Below, piece by piece: positions 15,494-24,530 of a stretch of 64,000 nt of DNA. The notes under the pieces were generated by a model. That model ran no database searches. It was not told the origin of the DNA and saw only the letters and a list, made by a program, of their open reading frames with translations. How positions within the stretch are numbered: the first letter of the stretch is position 1; every line of letters begins with the position of its first letter. Origin of the DNA: Streptomyces sp. NRRL S-87 (GTDB lineage: Bacteria > Actinomycetota > Actinomycetes > Streptomycetales > Streptomycetaceae); the NCBI RefSeq assembly GCF_000719335.1, contig NZ_JOGB01000024.1, forward strand, positions 71,361-135,360. Direction: 5' to 3'. Position numbers and translations under genes: made by a program.

Positions 15494-18163
15494 TCAGCCC
15501 GGCAGGCCCGCCCGCATGCGCCGGTCCCGGGGGGCCTGCGTACGCTCCAGGCGGGCGTCCAGCAGGCGGGCCGCCGCGTCGCAGCGACCGTCCGCCGTCA
15601 GCGCGTACAGCAGCGTCTCCTCGACGACCTCGCGCTGCGCCGCGCTGCCGCCGACCCGCCGCAGGACGGGCAGGAGCGCGTCGAGGCCGCGGGCGGCCTC
15701 GTGGAAGCGCTCCTCGACGAGCGCGGCGAACGCCTCGCACAGCGGGGCGATGACCTCGCGCTGGACCTCGTCGGCGGCCGCCGCGTGGTCGCGCAGCCGG
15801 CGCAGGGCGGCGAGGTCGCCCACGGCGGTGAGGGTGATGGCGGAGTGCAGGGCGGTGAAGGCGGTCGCGGGCCGTTCCAGGACCTCCGCCTCCACCGCGT
15901 CCAGGACGTCCGCGGCCGGCAGGTCGCCGCGCCAGCTGTCGCTGAGCCGGGCGCGCCACAGCAGCGACCCCGAGTCCACCAGGGCCCGTACGCCGGTCAC
16001 CCGGCCGGGGGCGAGCTGCGTGAACCAGCGCTTGCGTACGGCGGCGGGGTCGTCGAGGGCCAGTTCGTGCAGGGCGATGTGCCAGGAGAAGTGGGCCCGG
16101 TGCACGGCGCCGCGGCCCCGCCCGGAGACCCACCGCTCCAGCCAGTCGCGGCCCGCGCGGTGCGCACCGGTCTCGTAGTGGACGTGGGCGAGCGCGTGCA
16201 CGGCGTGCCCGGAGGCGGGCTCGGCGGCCAGGGCGCGGTGGGCGAGTTCGCCGGCCTCGTACAGGCGGCCCTGCTCCTGGCGCAGGAACGCCAGCAGGGA
16301 GGTGTGGAACCAGTGGCCGTCGTACGCCGAGGAGGTCTGCTCGACCAGGCGCAGCGCGTAGTCGTCGTCGAGGTCGTCGACGCCGGAGAAGGCGATAGTG
16401 GGCACGGCCACGGCGAGGGCGAGCGCGTCGGCCGGGTGGTGCTCCAGGTGCCGTACGAGGGCGGCGTCGCCGTCGTCCCCGTGGACGCGGCGGCTGACGA
16501 CCTCCACGAAGGAGCGCTCGCGTTCGCACGCCCGCTCCCGGGCGCAGCGCTGGGCCTCCGCCAGGGCCCGGGGTACGTCGACGGCGGCTCCGCACTCGTG
16601 TCCCAGCAGGGCGAGGGCCGCGTGCCCGAGGGCGAAGCCGGGGTCGAGGGCGACCGCGCGGGTGAGGGAGTCCTCGGCACCCGAGCGGACCTTCAGGATC
16701 CGGTCGAGGCCGGTGCGGTAGGCGGCCGCCGCCTCGGCGTGCGTGGACAGGGCCAGGCCGTGCCCGTCGAGCGGGCGGCGCGCGGTCCGGCGCCGGGGGG
16801 CGAGCGGTGCGAGCAGCTCCCGGGCCAGGTCCGCCGCCTGGACGCGGATCTCGGGGATGGCCGTGGTCTCCCACAGCTCGCCGCGGCGCGGGGCGCCGAG
16901 GGTGTACACGGGCAGGCCGGTGCCCCCTGCCTCGTCGAGCAGGCGCCCGTCGACGGTGGCGACGCCCATGCCGAGCGGACCGGGCACCGCGGCGCCGGCT
17001 TCGAACAGGGAGCGCCACACGGGGTCCTCCAGGCGCGGGCCCGGCCCCGTGCAGTCGAGGACCCAGCCCACGTGCAGGTCGCGCCCGCCGGAGAGCCCGA
17101 CGTCCAGCGTTCCGTCGGCGCGGACGTCGGCGCGGGTGACGGTGCCGGCGTGGACGGCCAGGCGGCGCGCGGTGCGGGCGCGCGCGATGGACTCGCCGGT
17201 GGCGGGCGCCATGCGGTGGCGGTGGGTGTTCCACAGCGCGCCGTCGCGGGCGAGGAATTCGGCGCGCTCCTCGGGGGTGAGGCGGCGCCACAGTTCCGCG
17301 GTGTGCGGGCGCAGGCTGTCGAGCGCGGGGCGCCAGTCGCCGTGCAGGCGCACGGAGCGGGCGATGTGGCGGTAGACGCTGCGGCGCAGCTGTTCGAAGG
17401 AGGAGTCGTGGAGGCCTTCCGGGGCGGGCATGGGGCCGGCCGGGGTCAGGGTGTGCGGCTGGGGCACCAGGCCGTTGCGGGACACGGCGTGCACCGTGCG
17501 GCCGGGGCGTTCGAGGGTGAGGGCGAGGTCGACGGAGGTCAGGCCGGTGCCCACGAGGAGGACGTCGCTGTCGTCGGCGAGGGGTCCGTCCAGCGCGCCG
17601 CCGGCCCAGGGCTCCGCGATGAAGCGGGCGGCGGAACGCAGTTGGGCGGGGGCCCAGGCCGCGGTCGCCGCGGCGGGGCCGGTGGCGAGGACCGCGACGT
17701 CGGCGGCGAGCCGCGTCCCGTCGGCGAGCTGCAGGGTCACCCCGCCGTCCGGGGCGCCGGCGACGTGCTCGGCGCGGGTGGTCAGCCGGTGTACGGACAC
17801 GGTGCCGTGCGCGCGGACGATGGCCTGGGCGAGCGTGTCGGCGAGGTAGGCGCCGTAGCGGTAGCGGGTCGCGAAGTGGGCGGCGGTGACGGTGGGTTCG
17901 CCGTGGCGACAGAGCCACCGGGTGAAGTGGCCGGGGTCGTCGGGGTAGCCGCTCATGCCGCCCGCGGGCACGTTGAGGCGGTGTCCGGGATCCCGGGTGG
18001 AGTAGGCGGTGCCGCGGCCCGCTTCGGGGGCCGGGTCGATCATGAAGAGGTCGATGGGGGTGCGGCGGCGCGCGGCCGTCTCACAGAGGTGGACGGCGGT
18101 CAGCGTGCCGGCCGCACCGGCGCCGACGACGGCCACCGTGTACCGCTCACGGACTGGACTCAC
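15494..18163 (-). CDS. FAD/NAD(P)-binding protein fused to a TPR (TTC38-like) domain
   Basis: An 889-residue fusion. The first 470 residues are an FAD/NAD(P)-binding oxidoreductase of the PF13454 type: TVAVVGAGAAGTLTAVHL, GRGTAYSTRDPGHRLNVPAGGMSGYPDD, VLLVGTGLTSVDLALTLE and VLDCTGPGP. The remaining 400 residues contain helical repeats (ALALLGHECGAAVDVPRALAEA, HALAHVHYETGAHRAGRDWLE) like tetratricopeptide protein 38. The CreE-like enzyme at 39610 belongs to the same broad flavoprotein family without the TPR part. An N-oxygenase role is possible but unproven. GTG start is supported by GGAGGAA. The combination within one protein is unusual. Confidence 0.8.
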   Translation of the reverse strand: MSPVRERYTVAVVGAGAAGTLTAVHLCETAARRRTPIDLFMIDPAPEAGRGTAYSTRDPGHRLNVPAGGMSGYPDDPGHFTRWLCRHGEPTVTAAHFATRYRYGAYLADTLAQAIVRAHGTVSVHRLTTRAEHVAGAPDGGVTLQLADGTRLAADVAVLATGPAAATAAWAPAQLRSAARFIAEPWAGGALDGPLADDSDVLLVGTGLTSVDLALTLERPGRTVHAVSRNGLVPQPHTLTPAGPMPAPEGLHDSSFEQLRRSVYRHIARSVRLHGDWRPALDSLRPHTAELWRRLTPEERAEFLARDGALWNTHRHRMAPATGESIARARTARRLAVHAGTVTRADVRADGTLDVGLSGGRDLHVGWVLDCTGPGPRLEDPVWRSLFEAGAAVPGPLGMGVATVDGRLLDEAGGTGLPVYTLGAPRRGELWETTAIPEIRVQAADLARELLAPLAPRRRTARRPLDGHGLALSTHAEAAAAYRTGLDRILKVRSGAEDSLTRAVALDPGFALGHAALALLGHECGAAVDVPRALAEAQRCARERACERERSFVEVVSRRVHGDDGDAALVRHLEHHPADALALAVAVPTIAFSGVDDLDDDYALRLVEQTSSAYDGHWFHTSLLAFLRQEQGRLYEAGELAHRALAAEPASGHAVHALAHVHYETGAHRAGRDWLERWVSGRGRGAVHRAHFSWHIALHELALDDPAAVRKRWFTQLAPGRVTGVRALVDSGSLLWRARLSDSWRGDLPAADVLDAVEAEVLERPATAFTALHSAITLTAVGDLAALRRLRDHAAAADEVQREVIAPLCEAFAALVEERFHEAARGLDALLPVLRRVGGSAAQREVVEETLLYALTADGRCDAAARLLDARLERTQAPRDRRMRAGLPG

Positions 18164-18224
18164 GTATTCCTCCGGCAGTGATCGGCGGCGGGGCCGGCGG
18201 GATGGGGCTCCGCCTTCGGGTCGT

Positions 18225-18257
18225 GCGCTTTTCCGACCGGGTAGGTAGGAAAAGCGC
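18225..18257 (-). promoter_or_regulatory. Perfect 10-bp inverted repeat ahead of the FAD-TPR gene
   Basis: GCGCTTTTCC (18225-18234) and GGAAAAGCGC (18248-18257) are separated by 13 bp and lie 62-94 bp upstream of the FAD-TPR start. It could be an operator, or a terminator for the hydrolase gene transcribed towards it from the right. Confidence 0.55.
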
Positions 18258-18398
18258 CCCTAAGAGGAATCCCACCCGGTGCTCGAGGATCGCTCGGGAA
18301 CCGGTCGGCGAGGGCATGATCCGAAGTGGGGCGGGGTCGGCGAGCCTGATCCGAACCGGGGCGGGGTCGCCGCGGACCCGCCCGGCCGCGCGGGGCGG

Positions 18399-19484
18399 TC
18401 AGCGGGCTTCGGCGGCTTCCGCGAGGGCCGGGCGGACCTTGGTGAGGAGGAGGTCGAGGAAGCGGTCGGGGTGGCGGAAGGACGCGAAGTGGCCGGCGCC
18501 CTCGATGAGGGCGAACGCCTTGACCGGGGCGCTGACCTGGTCGAAGAAGCGGCGCGCCGGGGCGACGGGCGTGATGACGTCGCGCGCGCCCTGGAAGACG
18601 AAGAACGGCAGCGCGAAGTCCGTCCCCTCGGCGCGTTCGTCGACGGTGGCGATCGCCTGCGGTCCGAGGGGTTCACAGAACTCCATGGCCTTCATGAAGC
18701 TGCGGACCTCGCGCAGGGTCAGCAGGGGCGAGGTCAGCATCGAGCCGAGGACGACCTTCTTGACGGTGTCCAGGGTGAGGGGGTCGGAGCCGACGACGAG
18801 CTTGTTGTTCCGCGACCACTGGTGCGCGGTCCACGCCGACCGGTCCGCGCCCATCGCCGTGACCGCGGCCAGGTCCTTGCGCCGGCCGGCCCGGGTGAGC
18901 CGGTCGACCAGGGCGTCGTGGGCGGTGCGGTCGCGGCCGCCGTCGACGATGTTCTGGTCGGTGCCGACGTACGCGGCGTACAGCTCGGGATGGCGGCGGG
19001 CCAGCCGCAGACCGGTCACGGTGCCGAAGGAGCTGGCGAGCAGGACGACCTTGTCGACGCCGAGCCGGGCGCGGACGTGGTGGGTGACCTCCAGGGCGTC
19101 GGCCTCCAGGCGCTCCAGGGTCAGTTCGCCCTGACCGGTCGGTCCGGTGCGCGCGAAGGTCTTGCCGGCGCCGCGCATGTCCCAGCGCACGAGCGTGAAG
19201 TGCTGCTCCCAGGAGCGGGTGCGGTGCGCATAGGGCAGGTTCGAGGCGCCGGGGCCGCCGTGGATCTCCAGGAGCACCGGGTTGCGCCGGTCCTCGCCGC
19301 GGACGGAGACCCACTGGTCGATGCCGCCGATGCGGACGAAGCCGGACTCGTCGATGCCCCGGGGGCCGGTGATGCGCAGCCGGCGGGCGTGGGCGGCGCG
19401 CTTGACCTGCCGGTGGACCGCGAGGCCGGCGACGGGTGCGGCGAGGACGGCGGCCGAGGCGGTGGCGAGGACGGTGCCGAGCAT
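18399..19484 (-). CDS. Alpha/beta hydrolase, proline-iminopeptidase-like, with N-terminal membrane segment
   Basis: A 361-residue alpha/beta hydrolase. It has the oxyanion-hole motif EIHGGPGASN, a nucleophile elbow ASSFGTVTG, and an acid-His end (GARDVITPVAPARRFF, EGAGHFASF). The first 25 residues are hydrophobic (TVLATASAAVLAAPVAGLAV), suggesting a membrane anchor. ATG at 19484 is chosen because GGGGGT precedes it; ATG at 19496 lacks a site. It is divergent from a TetR gene across 115 bp containing repeated AAACTG/CAGTTT boxes, so that regulator probably controls it. The substrate is unknown. Confidence 0.84.
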   Translation of the reverse strand: MLGTVLATASAAVLAAPVAGLAVHRQVKRAAHARRLRITGPRGIDESGFVRIGGIDQWVSVRGEDRRNPVLLEIHGGPGASNLPYAHRTRSWEQHFTLVRWDMRGAGKTFARTGPTGQGELTLERLEADALEVTHHVRARLGVDKVVLLASSFGTVTGLRLARRHPELYAAYVGTDQNIVDGGRDRTAHDALVDRLTRAGRRKDLAAVTAMGADRSAWTAHQWSRNNKLVVGSDPLTLDTVKKVVLGSMLTSPLLTLREVRSFMKAMEFCEPLGPQAIATVDERAEGTDFALPFFVFQGARDVITPVAPARRFFDQVSAPVKAFALIEGAGHFASFRHPDRFLDLLLTKVRPALAEAAEAR

Positions 19485-19496
19485 GGTTACCCCCAT

Positions 19497-19547
19497 AAAC
19501 TGTTTTCGGCGTAAGCAGTTTTGATGTGTTTAAGGTATACACAGTTT
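19497..19547 (+). promoter_or_regulatory. Operator-like boxes between hydrolase and TetR genes
   Basis: AAACTG (19497-19502) and CAGTTT (19516-19521) form an inverted repeat; CAGTTT recurs at 19542-19547, after a GTATAC palindrome (19535-19540). The stretch is AT-rich compared with its surroundings and fits a bidirectional promoter repressed by the adjacent TetR. Confidence 0.5.
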
Positions 19548-19598
19548 CGGAGGGCGTCAACGGCCTTCCGCGCCGCAGCCACGACCGAGGGGACCGCC

Positions 19599-20411
19599 AT
19601 GGCCAGGACCACCACGACGCGCACCGGCACCTCCGTCCCATCCGGCGGCCCCGGCAAGGGCAAGGGGCGCGAGGACAGGCCGCGCGACCTGCGAGCGAGC
19701 GTGGCGCTGCTGTGGGGCGAGCAGGAGCAGCCCACCCGCGGACCCAAGCCCAGCCTGACCCCCGCCCGGATCGCCGAGGCCGCGGTGGCCCTCGCCGACG
19801 CCGAGGGCCTGGAGGCCGTCTCCATGAGCAAGGTGGCCGCGGGGTTCGAGGTCTCGGCGATGGCGCTGTACCGCTACGTGCCCGGCAAGGCCGAACTCGT
19901 CGAGCTGATGGTCGAGTCGGTCAGCGCCGAGCGCCCCGACCTGTCGTCCGCGGGCCCCGGCTGGCGGGAGGCGATCACGGCCTGGGCCCGGGTGATGCTC
20001 GGGGTCTACCGGGCGCACCCCTGGCTGCTGTCGGCCGTCGCGATGCGGCGCCAGGTCATGGGCCCGAACCAGCTCGGCTGGCTGGACGCGGCGCTCGCCG
20101 CCCTGGAGCCCACCGGCCTCACGGCCGCGCAGCGCCACCAGGTGTTCCTCCTGATCGTCGGCCAGGTGCGCGCCCTCGCCCAGCAGTCGGCCGACTTCGA
20201 CCCCGAGCACGACCGGGAGTGGGGCCGCCTGACCGGCGAGCTGCTCGACCGGCACGCGGCCCGGTTCCCCGCCCTGACCAGGGCGATCGCCGACGGCGCG
20301 TTCGGGGCCCCGGCCGACGACCCGCTCGCCGTGGGGCTGGAGCTCATCCTGGACGGCGTACAGGCGCTCATCGACCGGGAGGACGGGGCCGGGCCCGGCG
20401 CGGACCGGTGA
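19599..20411 (+). CDS. TetR family regulator
   Basis: A 270-residue TetR regulator with a charged 55-residue leader. The helix-turn-helix is PARIAEAAVALADAEGLEAVSMSKVAAGFEVSAMALYRYVPGKAELVELM; the remainder is the all-helical ligand domain of the TetR_C class (WREAITAWARVMLGVYRAHPWLLSAV). ATG at 19599 is supported by GAGGGGA. Divergence from the hydrolase suggests local repression of that gene. Confidence 0.87.
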   Translation: MARTTTTRTGTSVPSGGPGKGKGREDRPRDLRASVALLWGEQEQPTRGPKPSLTPARIAEAAVALADAEGLEAVSMSKVAAGFEVSAMALYRYVPGKAELVELMVESVSAERPDLSSAGPGWREAITAWARVMLGVYRAHPWLLSAVAMRRQVMGPNQLGWLDAALAALEPTGLTAAQRHQVFLLIVGQVRALAQQSADFDPEHDREWGRLTGELLDRHAARFPALTRAIADGAFGAPADDPLAVGLELILDGVQALIDREDGAGPGADR

Positions 20412-20447
20412 CCCTGCCCGGCCGGAAGCCGGACCGAAGGCCGGGCC

Positions 20448-20519
20448 CTATCCCGCGCGGAGGGCGGCGGCCGACTCCAGGAGCCCGTCCCGCTCCAGCC
20501 GGTCCAGCACGTCACCCAC
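20448..20519 (-). pseudogene. Remnant of a toxin C terminus, possibly PIN-domain
   Basis: Directly after the antitoxin-like stop, 23 codons starting GTG-GGT-GAC read VGDVLDRLERDGLLESAAAL and end in TAG. The LLxRLERxGL pattern resembles the last helix of PIN-type toxins normally encoded after such antitoxins. Everything in front of it is missing, so it is at best a deletion scar. The assignment rests on pattern and position only. Confidence 0.3.
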
Positions 20520-20528
20520 GGCGCCGCT

Positions 20529-20984
20529 TCAGATCAGCCCCATCTCCTGGTTCAGGGCTGTCAGTTCGTCCGCTGCCTCCCGCCGCCGCCGGTCGTCCCG
20601 GCGCTGGTACTCGAGCAAGGACTGTGCCTTGATCCGACGATGGGTGCCGACCTTCCGGAAGTCGATCTCCCCGGCGTCCAGGAGACCGATCAGGAACGGC
20701 CGGGAGACGTTCAGCATGTCGGCGGCTTGCTGCGTGGTCAGCTCCGCGTGCTCGGGCACGATGGAGACGGCGCGACCTGCCGCCATGTGGCTCAGCACCG
20801 TCGCCAACAGTTCCACTGCCTCGCGCGGCAGTTCGAGGTCAGCGTTTCCGTCCTCGATCCGGAACCGGATCCGCTCGGCGTGAGGCGAGCGGGCGAGGGA
20901 CCTCTTCACGGGCCGCAGCGCCCGGGCCGCGAAGTCTGCGTCCGCCCCGGACGGGGTGGTGGCCCGAGCGGTCGATGGGCTCAC
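20529..20984 (-). CDS. Excisionase-type helix-turn-helix protein, probable orphan antitoxin
   Basis: A 151-residue protein. The central part LTTQQAADMLNVSRPFLIGLLDAGEIDFRKVGTHRRIKAQSLLEYQ is an excisionase/MerR-like winged helix as found in antitoxins paired with PIN-domain toxins; the end (REAADELTALNQEMGLI) resembles the toxin-binding tail. GTG at 20984 is preferred (GAAGGGAC ahead); the longer frame to 21068 adds an improbable leader. No complete toxin gene follows, only a 23-codon remnant. It is probably unrelated to the biosynthetic genes. Confidence 0.7.
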   Translation of the reverse strand: MSPSTARATTPSGADADFAARALRPVKRSLARSPHAERIRFRIEDGNADLELPREAVELLATVLSHMAAGRAVSIVPEHAELTTQQAADMLNVSRPFLIGLLDAGEIDFRKVGTHRRIKAQSLLEYQRRDDRRRREAADELTALNQEMGLI

Positions 20985-21113
20985 GGTGCACCGTCCCTTC
21001 GTGCGAGGGCCGGGTGGCCCCAGCTGCCCTGTTAAACGAAGCATCCGCAACATTCGAAATAATCGCAACAGGTCTCGCCGCCGGGCCTTTCTCCGACGGG
21101 TCGCCGCACCGAG

Positions 21114-21157
21114 GGCCCGGTGCCGAGCCGCGCGTCGTCGCGGCTCGGCACCGGGCC
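21114..21157. terminator. Strong hairpin terminator after the HpaB-type gene
   Basis: A perfect 19-bp stem (21114-21132 pairing with 21139-21157) with a six-base loop CGTCGT lies 33 bp beyond the stop of the minus-strand monooxygenase gene. It separates that unit from the orphan antitoxin. Confidence 0.85.
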
Positions 21158-21184
21158 TCCGGGCCTCCGGGCCTCCGGGCCTCC
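21153..21184. repeat. Four tandem copies of GGGCCTCC
   Basis: Four perfect 8-bp repeats abut, and share the last bases of, the terminator stem, ending six bases before the HpaB-type stop codon. Confidence 0.85.
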
Positions 21185-21189
21185 GGGCG

Positions 21190-22770
21190 TCAGGACCAGA
21201 GGTTCTTGCGCTGCTCGCGCAGGGACGGGAAGGAGTCGAGGTCCGGCACGGTCCAGCCGTCGAGGTCGTACTCCTCCAGGCACTTCTCCGCGAAACCGCG
21301 GTACTCGTCCAGCTGTCCGCTGGCGGCCTGCGCCTGCAGGATGTCGGTGCGCACCTGCTCGTGGTTGCCGGAGTAGTTGCGCTCGTACAGCTCGTGCCGG
21401 CCGCCGAACTCGGTGCCGACCGCGTCCCACAGGAGCTTCATGAGCTTGACGCGGCTGACGGAGTCGTAGCCGTTCGAACCGCGCACGTACTTGTCGAGGT
21501 ACGGGCGGATCTCGGGGTTCTTGAAGTCCTCGGCGCTGGAGTTGACGTAGATCAGGCCGCTGGCCACGTCCTGCTGGATGATCTCCTTGATCCGCGGATA
21601 GCCGATGGTCATGAACCAGCGGTACGCCATGCCGTAGTCGAGCCGCGGCAGCAGCGCGCCGTCCTTCCACTCCTGCGGGTTGCGGGCGGCCGCGTCGGAC
21701 AGGGCCCAGAACATGTTGCGCCAGGCCAGCACCTCGCCGACACGCGACTGGATGCCGCGGAAGTCCTTGGAGCCGGTCATGTCGACCGCCTTGAGCAGCA
21801 GCCCCGCAATGAAGTCGATCTTGACGGCGAGGCGGATCGCGCCGTGGAAGGTGAGCCGCTCCAGGAAGCCGGACTGCGGGGCGAAGCCGTTGACCTTGTC
21901 CACGTCCCCGTAGAGGAAGACGTTCTCCCAGGGGATGAGGACCTTGTCCATCACGAAGATGGTGTCGTTCTCGTCCAGGCGCGAGGAGAGCGGGTAGTCG
22001 AAGGGGCTGCCGACGGCCGCCGCGGCGGCGGCGTACGACGGGCGGCAGATCAGCTTCAGGCCCGGGCTGCCCATGGGGACGGTGGCGACGAGGGCGAACT
22101 TCTTGTCGCGCAGCGGCAGGCCGTAGTGCGAGATGAAGTTGAAGTGGGTGATGGCGGAGCCGGTGGCGACGACCTTGGCGCCGGAGACGACCAGCCCGGC
22201 GTCGGTCTCCTTCTCCACGTGCACGAACACGTCCTGCACCTGTTCGGTGGGCAGGTGGCGGTCGACGGGCGGGTGGATGATGGCGTGGTTCCAGAAGAGG
22301 ACCTTCTCCTGCGACTCCCGGTACCAGCGGCGGGCGTTGTCCTCGAAGGGGGCGTAGTACTCCGTGTTCGCGCCCAGGGTGCCCAGGAAGGCGGCCTTGT
22401 AGTCGGGGCTGCGGCCCATCCAGCCGTACGTCATCCGCGCCCACTCGGCGATGGCCTCGCGGTCCTCGACGAGGTCCTGGACGCTGCGCGGGGTGCGGAA
22501 GAACTTGTGCGTCCAGCCGTCGCTGCCGGTGTCGGTGCGGGTGGTGAGCACGTCCTTCTTCGCCGGGTCGTGCAGGGCGTCGTAGAGGCGGGCCGTCATC
22601 AGCGCGGCGTTGCGGAAGGCGGGGTGGGCGGTGACGTCCTTGACGCGGTCCCCGTAGAGGTGGATCGCGCGGTCGTCGCGCAGGCTCTCCAGGTACTCGG
22701 CCCCGGTGAGGGGGCGGGTGGTGCGGGCGGCCGGCTCGGGGGCGTGCGGGGCGGGGTCGGTGAGCGTCAT
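21190..22770 (-). CDS. HpaB-type FADH2-dependent aromatic monooxygenase, large component
   Basis: A 526-residue member of the 4-hydroxyphenylacetate 3-monooxygenase large-subunit family, which hydroxylates phenols next to an existing hydroxyl using FADH2 from a partner reductase. Family segments are [20 protein letters not shown] at the N terminus, [43 protein letters not shown] and a C-terminal [15 protein letters not shown]. The usual length is 480-530. The flavin reductase at 22902 lies 131 bp upstream on the same strand and is the natural partner. Substrates may be aminophenols derived from 3,4-AHBA. The start is set by an AAGAGGACATG context. Confidence 0.92.
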   Translation of the reverse strand: MTLTDPAPHAPEPAARTTRPLTGAEYLESLRDDRAIHLYGDRVKDVTAHPAFRNAALMTARLYDALHDPAKKDVLTTRTDTGSDGWTHKFFRTPRSVQDLVEDREAIAEWARMTYGWMGRSPDYKAAFLGTLGANTEYYAPFEDNARRWYRESQEKVLFWNHAIIHPPVDRHLPTEQVQDVFVHVEKETDAGLVVSGAKVVATGSAITHFNFISHYGLPLRDKKFALVATVPMGSPGLKLICRPSYAAAAAAVGSPFDYPLSSRLDENDTIFVMDKVLIPWENVFLYGDVDKVNGFAPQSGFLERLTFHGAIRLAVKIDFIAGLLLKAVDMTGSKDFRGIQSRVGEVLAWRNMFWALSDAAARNPQEWKDGALLPRLDYGMAYRWFMTIGYPRIKEIIQQDVASGLIYVNSSAEDFKNPEIRPYLDKYVRGSNGYDSVSRVKLMKLLWDAVGTEFGGRHELYERNYSGNHEQVRTDILQAQAASGQLDEYRGFAEKCLEEYDLDGWTVPDLDSFPSLREQRKNLWS

Positions 22771-22840
22771 GTCCTCTTCTTCCTCGAACGGTCGGGGGGT
22801 GCGGGTGCCGTGCGCTTCGGGCGGTGCGGCGCTCCGCCGC

Positions 22841-22884
22841 GGGCCGTGCGGGCGCTCGACTCGGGCCGTGCGGGCGCTTCGCCG
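22841..22884. repeat. 22-bp tandem repeat between HpaB- and HpaC-type genes
   Basis: GGGCCGTGCGGGCGCT occurs at 22841-22856 and 22863-22878, exactly 22 bp apart, and a third partial copy (CGGGCGCTTCGCC) follows near 22889. The spacing equals about two helical turns. It is upstream of the HpaB-type start on the minus strand. Confidence 0.65.
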
Positions 22885-22901
22885 CGCGCGGGCGCTTCGC
22901 C

Positions 22902-23534
22902 TCAGGCGGTGCGGGCGCTGCCGAGGGCCCCGAAGTCGGCCGTCCAGCCGTGGGCGGGGCCGTCGAGCGAGCCGGTCCAGGCGGCGGTGGCGGCGGCCGC
23001 GGGGCGGCGGAAGCCGCCGAGCGCGCCGGAGTGGAAGACCAGCGGCTCGCCGCCGGGCGCGTCGAAGCGGACGACCCTCCCGACGTAGAGCACGTGGTCG
23101 CCGCCGTCGTACGCCGCCCAGGGGACGCAGCCGAAGTACGCCGCGGAGCCCGCCAGGCGGGGGGCGCGGGGGTCGCCCTCCCACCGCGGCTCGGGACGCG
23201 GCCACGCGCTCCCGGCCCCGGCGGCGCGGCCCGGTGCGCCGGCGAACAGCAGGGCGAGGTCGCGCTGGCCGGCCGCGAGGACGTTCACCCCGAACGGGGC
23301 GTCGGCGAGCCGGGCGCAGCTGCGGCTGCGCCGGTCCAGGCTGACCAGGACCAGCGGGGGGTCGAGCGAGACCGAGGTGAAGGAGCTGACGGTGGCGCCG
23401 TGGACGGCGGCCCCGTCGCTCGTGGCGACCACGGTGACGCCGGAGGCGAACTGCCCCAGGGCGGTACGCAGGGCGCGCGGGTCGACGTCCGGGGCCGCAG
23501 GGGGGCTCGCGTGCGGAGTCACAGGTGTGCTCAC
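22902..23534 (-). CDS. Flavin reductase, HpaC type
   Basis: A 210-residue NAD(P)H:flavin oxidoreductase of the DIM6/NTAB fold: [42 protein letters not shown] (flavin-binding), [19 protein letters not shown] and [13 protein letters not shown]. It would supply reduced flavin to the HpaB-type enzyme. GTG at 23534 is chosen because GAGGAG lies six bases ahead; upstream in-frame sequence is AT-richer promoter DNA. It is divergent from the O-methyltransferase operon. Confidence 0.9.
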   Translation of the reverse strand: MSTPVTPHASPPAAPDVDPRALRTALGQFASGVTVVATSDGAAVHGATVSSFTSVSLDPPLVLVSLDRRSRSCARLADAPFGVNVLAAGQRDLALLFAGAPGRAAGAGSAWPRPEPRWEGDPRAPRLAGSAAYFGCVPWAAYDGGDHVLYVGRVVRFDAPGGEPLVFHSGALGGFRRPAAAATAAWTGSLDGPAHGWTADFGALGSARTA

Positions 23535-23828
23535 GGGTGTGCTCCTCGAATCCTCGGGGGAAATCCGGTGAATAAGGTTCCGGTCGAGCGGGAAGGACTG
23601 TTTCCGACTCGGACGGAAACCCTTCCGATCACTTTTCCGGGGTTTCCGGAATTTCAATGAGCGGCCGCGCGGGCGACCCCACGCGAGCATTGTTCCAGGG
23701 CTCTCTGAAGAAACGCTCCAGGGAACTCAGCCCCCGTCGAGCGGCTTGACGCATGGCCATTTCGCGTTCTAGTTTTCCGACTCGTCGCTGGTCATCCGGT
23801 ACTGCCCGTCCCGACCGAGGGGTCCACC
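23535..23828. promoter_or_regulatory. Divergent control region with a 7-bp inverted repeat
   Basis: This 294-bp, relatively AT-rich gap separates the flavin-reductase and O-methyltransferase genes. GTTTCCG (23600-23606) and CGGAAAC (23614-23620) form a palindrome with a seven-base spacer, and further TTTCCGG boxes follow up to 23649. GTCGAGCGG occurs near both ends. It probably controls both units. Confidence 0.55.
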
Positions 23829-24491
23829 ATGCGTATTCAGGTAGAAGTGAACGAGGCACTTCAGGACTACGTGGCGAGCATTTCGCTGCGCGAGCCGGAG
23901 GTTTTGAAGGACCTCCGGGCCGAGACCTCGAAGCTCCCTCTGTCCCTCATGCAGATATCGCCCGAGCAGGGCCAGTTCCTTTCCCTGCTGGTGAAGTCGA
24001 CCGGGGTGAAGAAGGCGCTGGAGATCGGTGTCTTCACCGGCTACAGCCTGATCGCCACCGCGCTCGCGCTGCCGGAGGGCGGCACGGTGACCGCCCTCGA
24101 CATCAGCGAGGAGTGGACCGCGATCGCCCGCGAGTACGCCGCCCGGGCCGGCGTCGCGGACCGGATCGACCTGCGGATCGGCGACGCGCGGGCCTCCCTG
24201 GACGCGCTGCTGGCGCGGGAGGGCGAGGCGGGCAGCTACGACTTCGTCTTCATCGACGCCGACAAGGAGAACTACTGGGCGTACTACGAGGCCGCGCTGA
24301 CGCTGCTGCGGCCCGGGGGACTGGTCGTGGTGGACAACGTGCTGTGGCACGGGGCCGTCCTCGACCCGTCGGCACAGGACTCCGAGACGGTCGCGCTGCG
24401 GGCGTTCAACGCGAAGGTGCGGGACGACGACCGGGTGGAGCTGAGCGTGCTGCCGGTCGCCGACGGGCTGACCTTCGCGCTCAAGCGCTGA
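23829..24491 (+). CDS. Class I SAM-dependent O-methyltransferase (caffeoyl-CoA OMT type)
   Basis: A 220-residue metal-dependent catechol-type O-methyltransferase. SAM-binding motif KALEIGVFTGYSLIATALAL, then VTALDISEEW, and the metal-binding motifs FIDADKENYWAYYEAAL and VVVDNVLWHGAVLD place it in the family acting on vicinal diols. It could methylate a hydroxyl introduced by the adjacent HpaB/HpaC-type pair. It heads an operon with the two FAD oxidases and an MFS exporter. Confidence 0.92.
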   Translation: MRIQVEVNEALQDYVASISLREPEVLKDLRAETSKLPLSLMQISPEQGQFLSLLVKSTGVKKALEIGVFTGYSLIATALALPEGGTVTALDISEEWTAIAREYAARAGVADRIDLRIGDARASLDALLAREGEAGSYDFVFIDADKENYWAYYEAALTLLRPGGLVVVDNVLWHGAVLDPSAQDSETVALRAFNAKVRDDDRVELSVLPVADGLTFALKR

Positions 24492-24530
24492 CGCTCCGCG
24501 AACCCGACCTCACCGAAGGAATTTTCGACC

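Noticed and set aside
13740..17918. Very long minus-strand open frame of 1392 codons, and similar long frames at 1097-3391 and 43015-45825
   Set aside because: Composition is dominated by Arg, Pro, Gly and Ala with no family motifs, and they lie opposite genes with clear domains. They are frame shadows of high-GC coding DNA.
18225..18257. Calling the 10-bp inverted repeat a definite terminator
   Set aside because: It lies 140 bp beyond the hydrolase stop and under 100 bp before the FAD-TPR start, so an operator is equally likely; it was listed as regulatory with low confidence.
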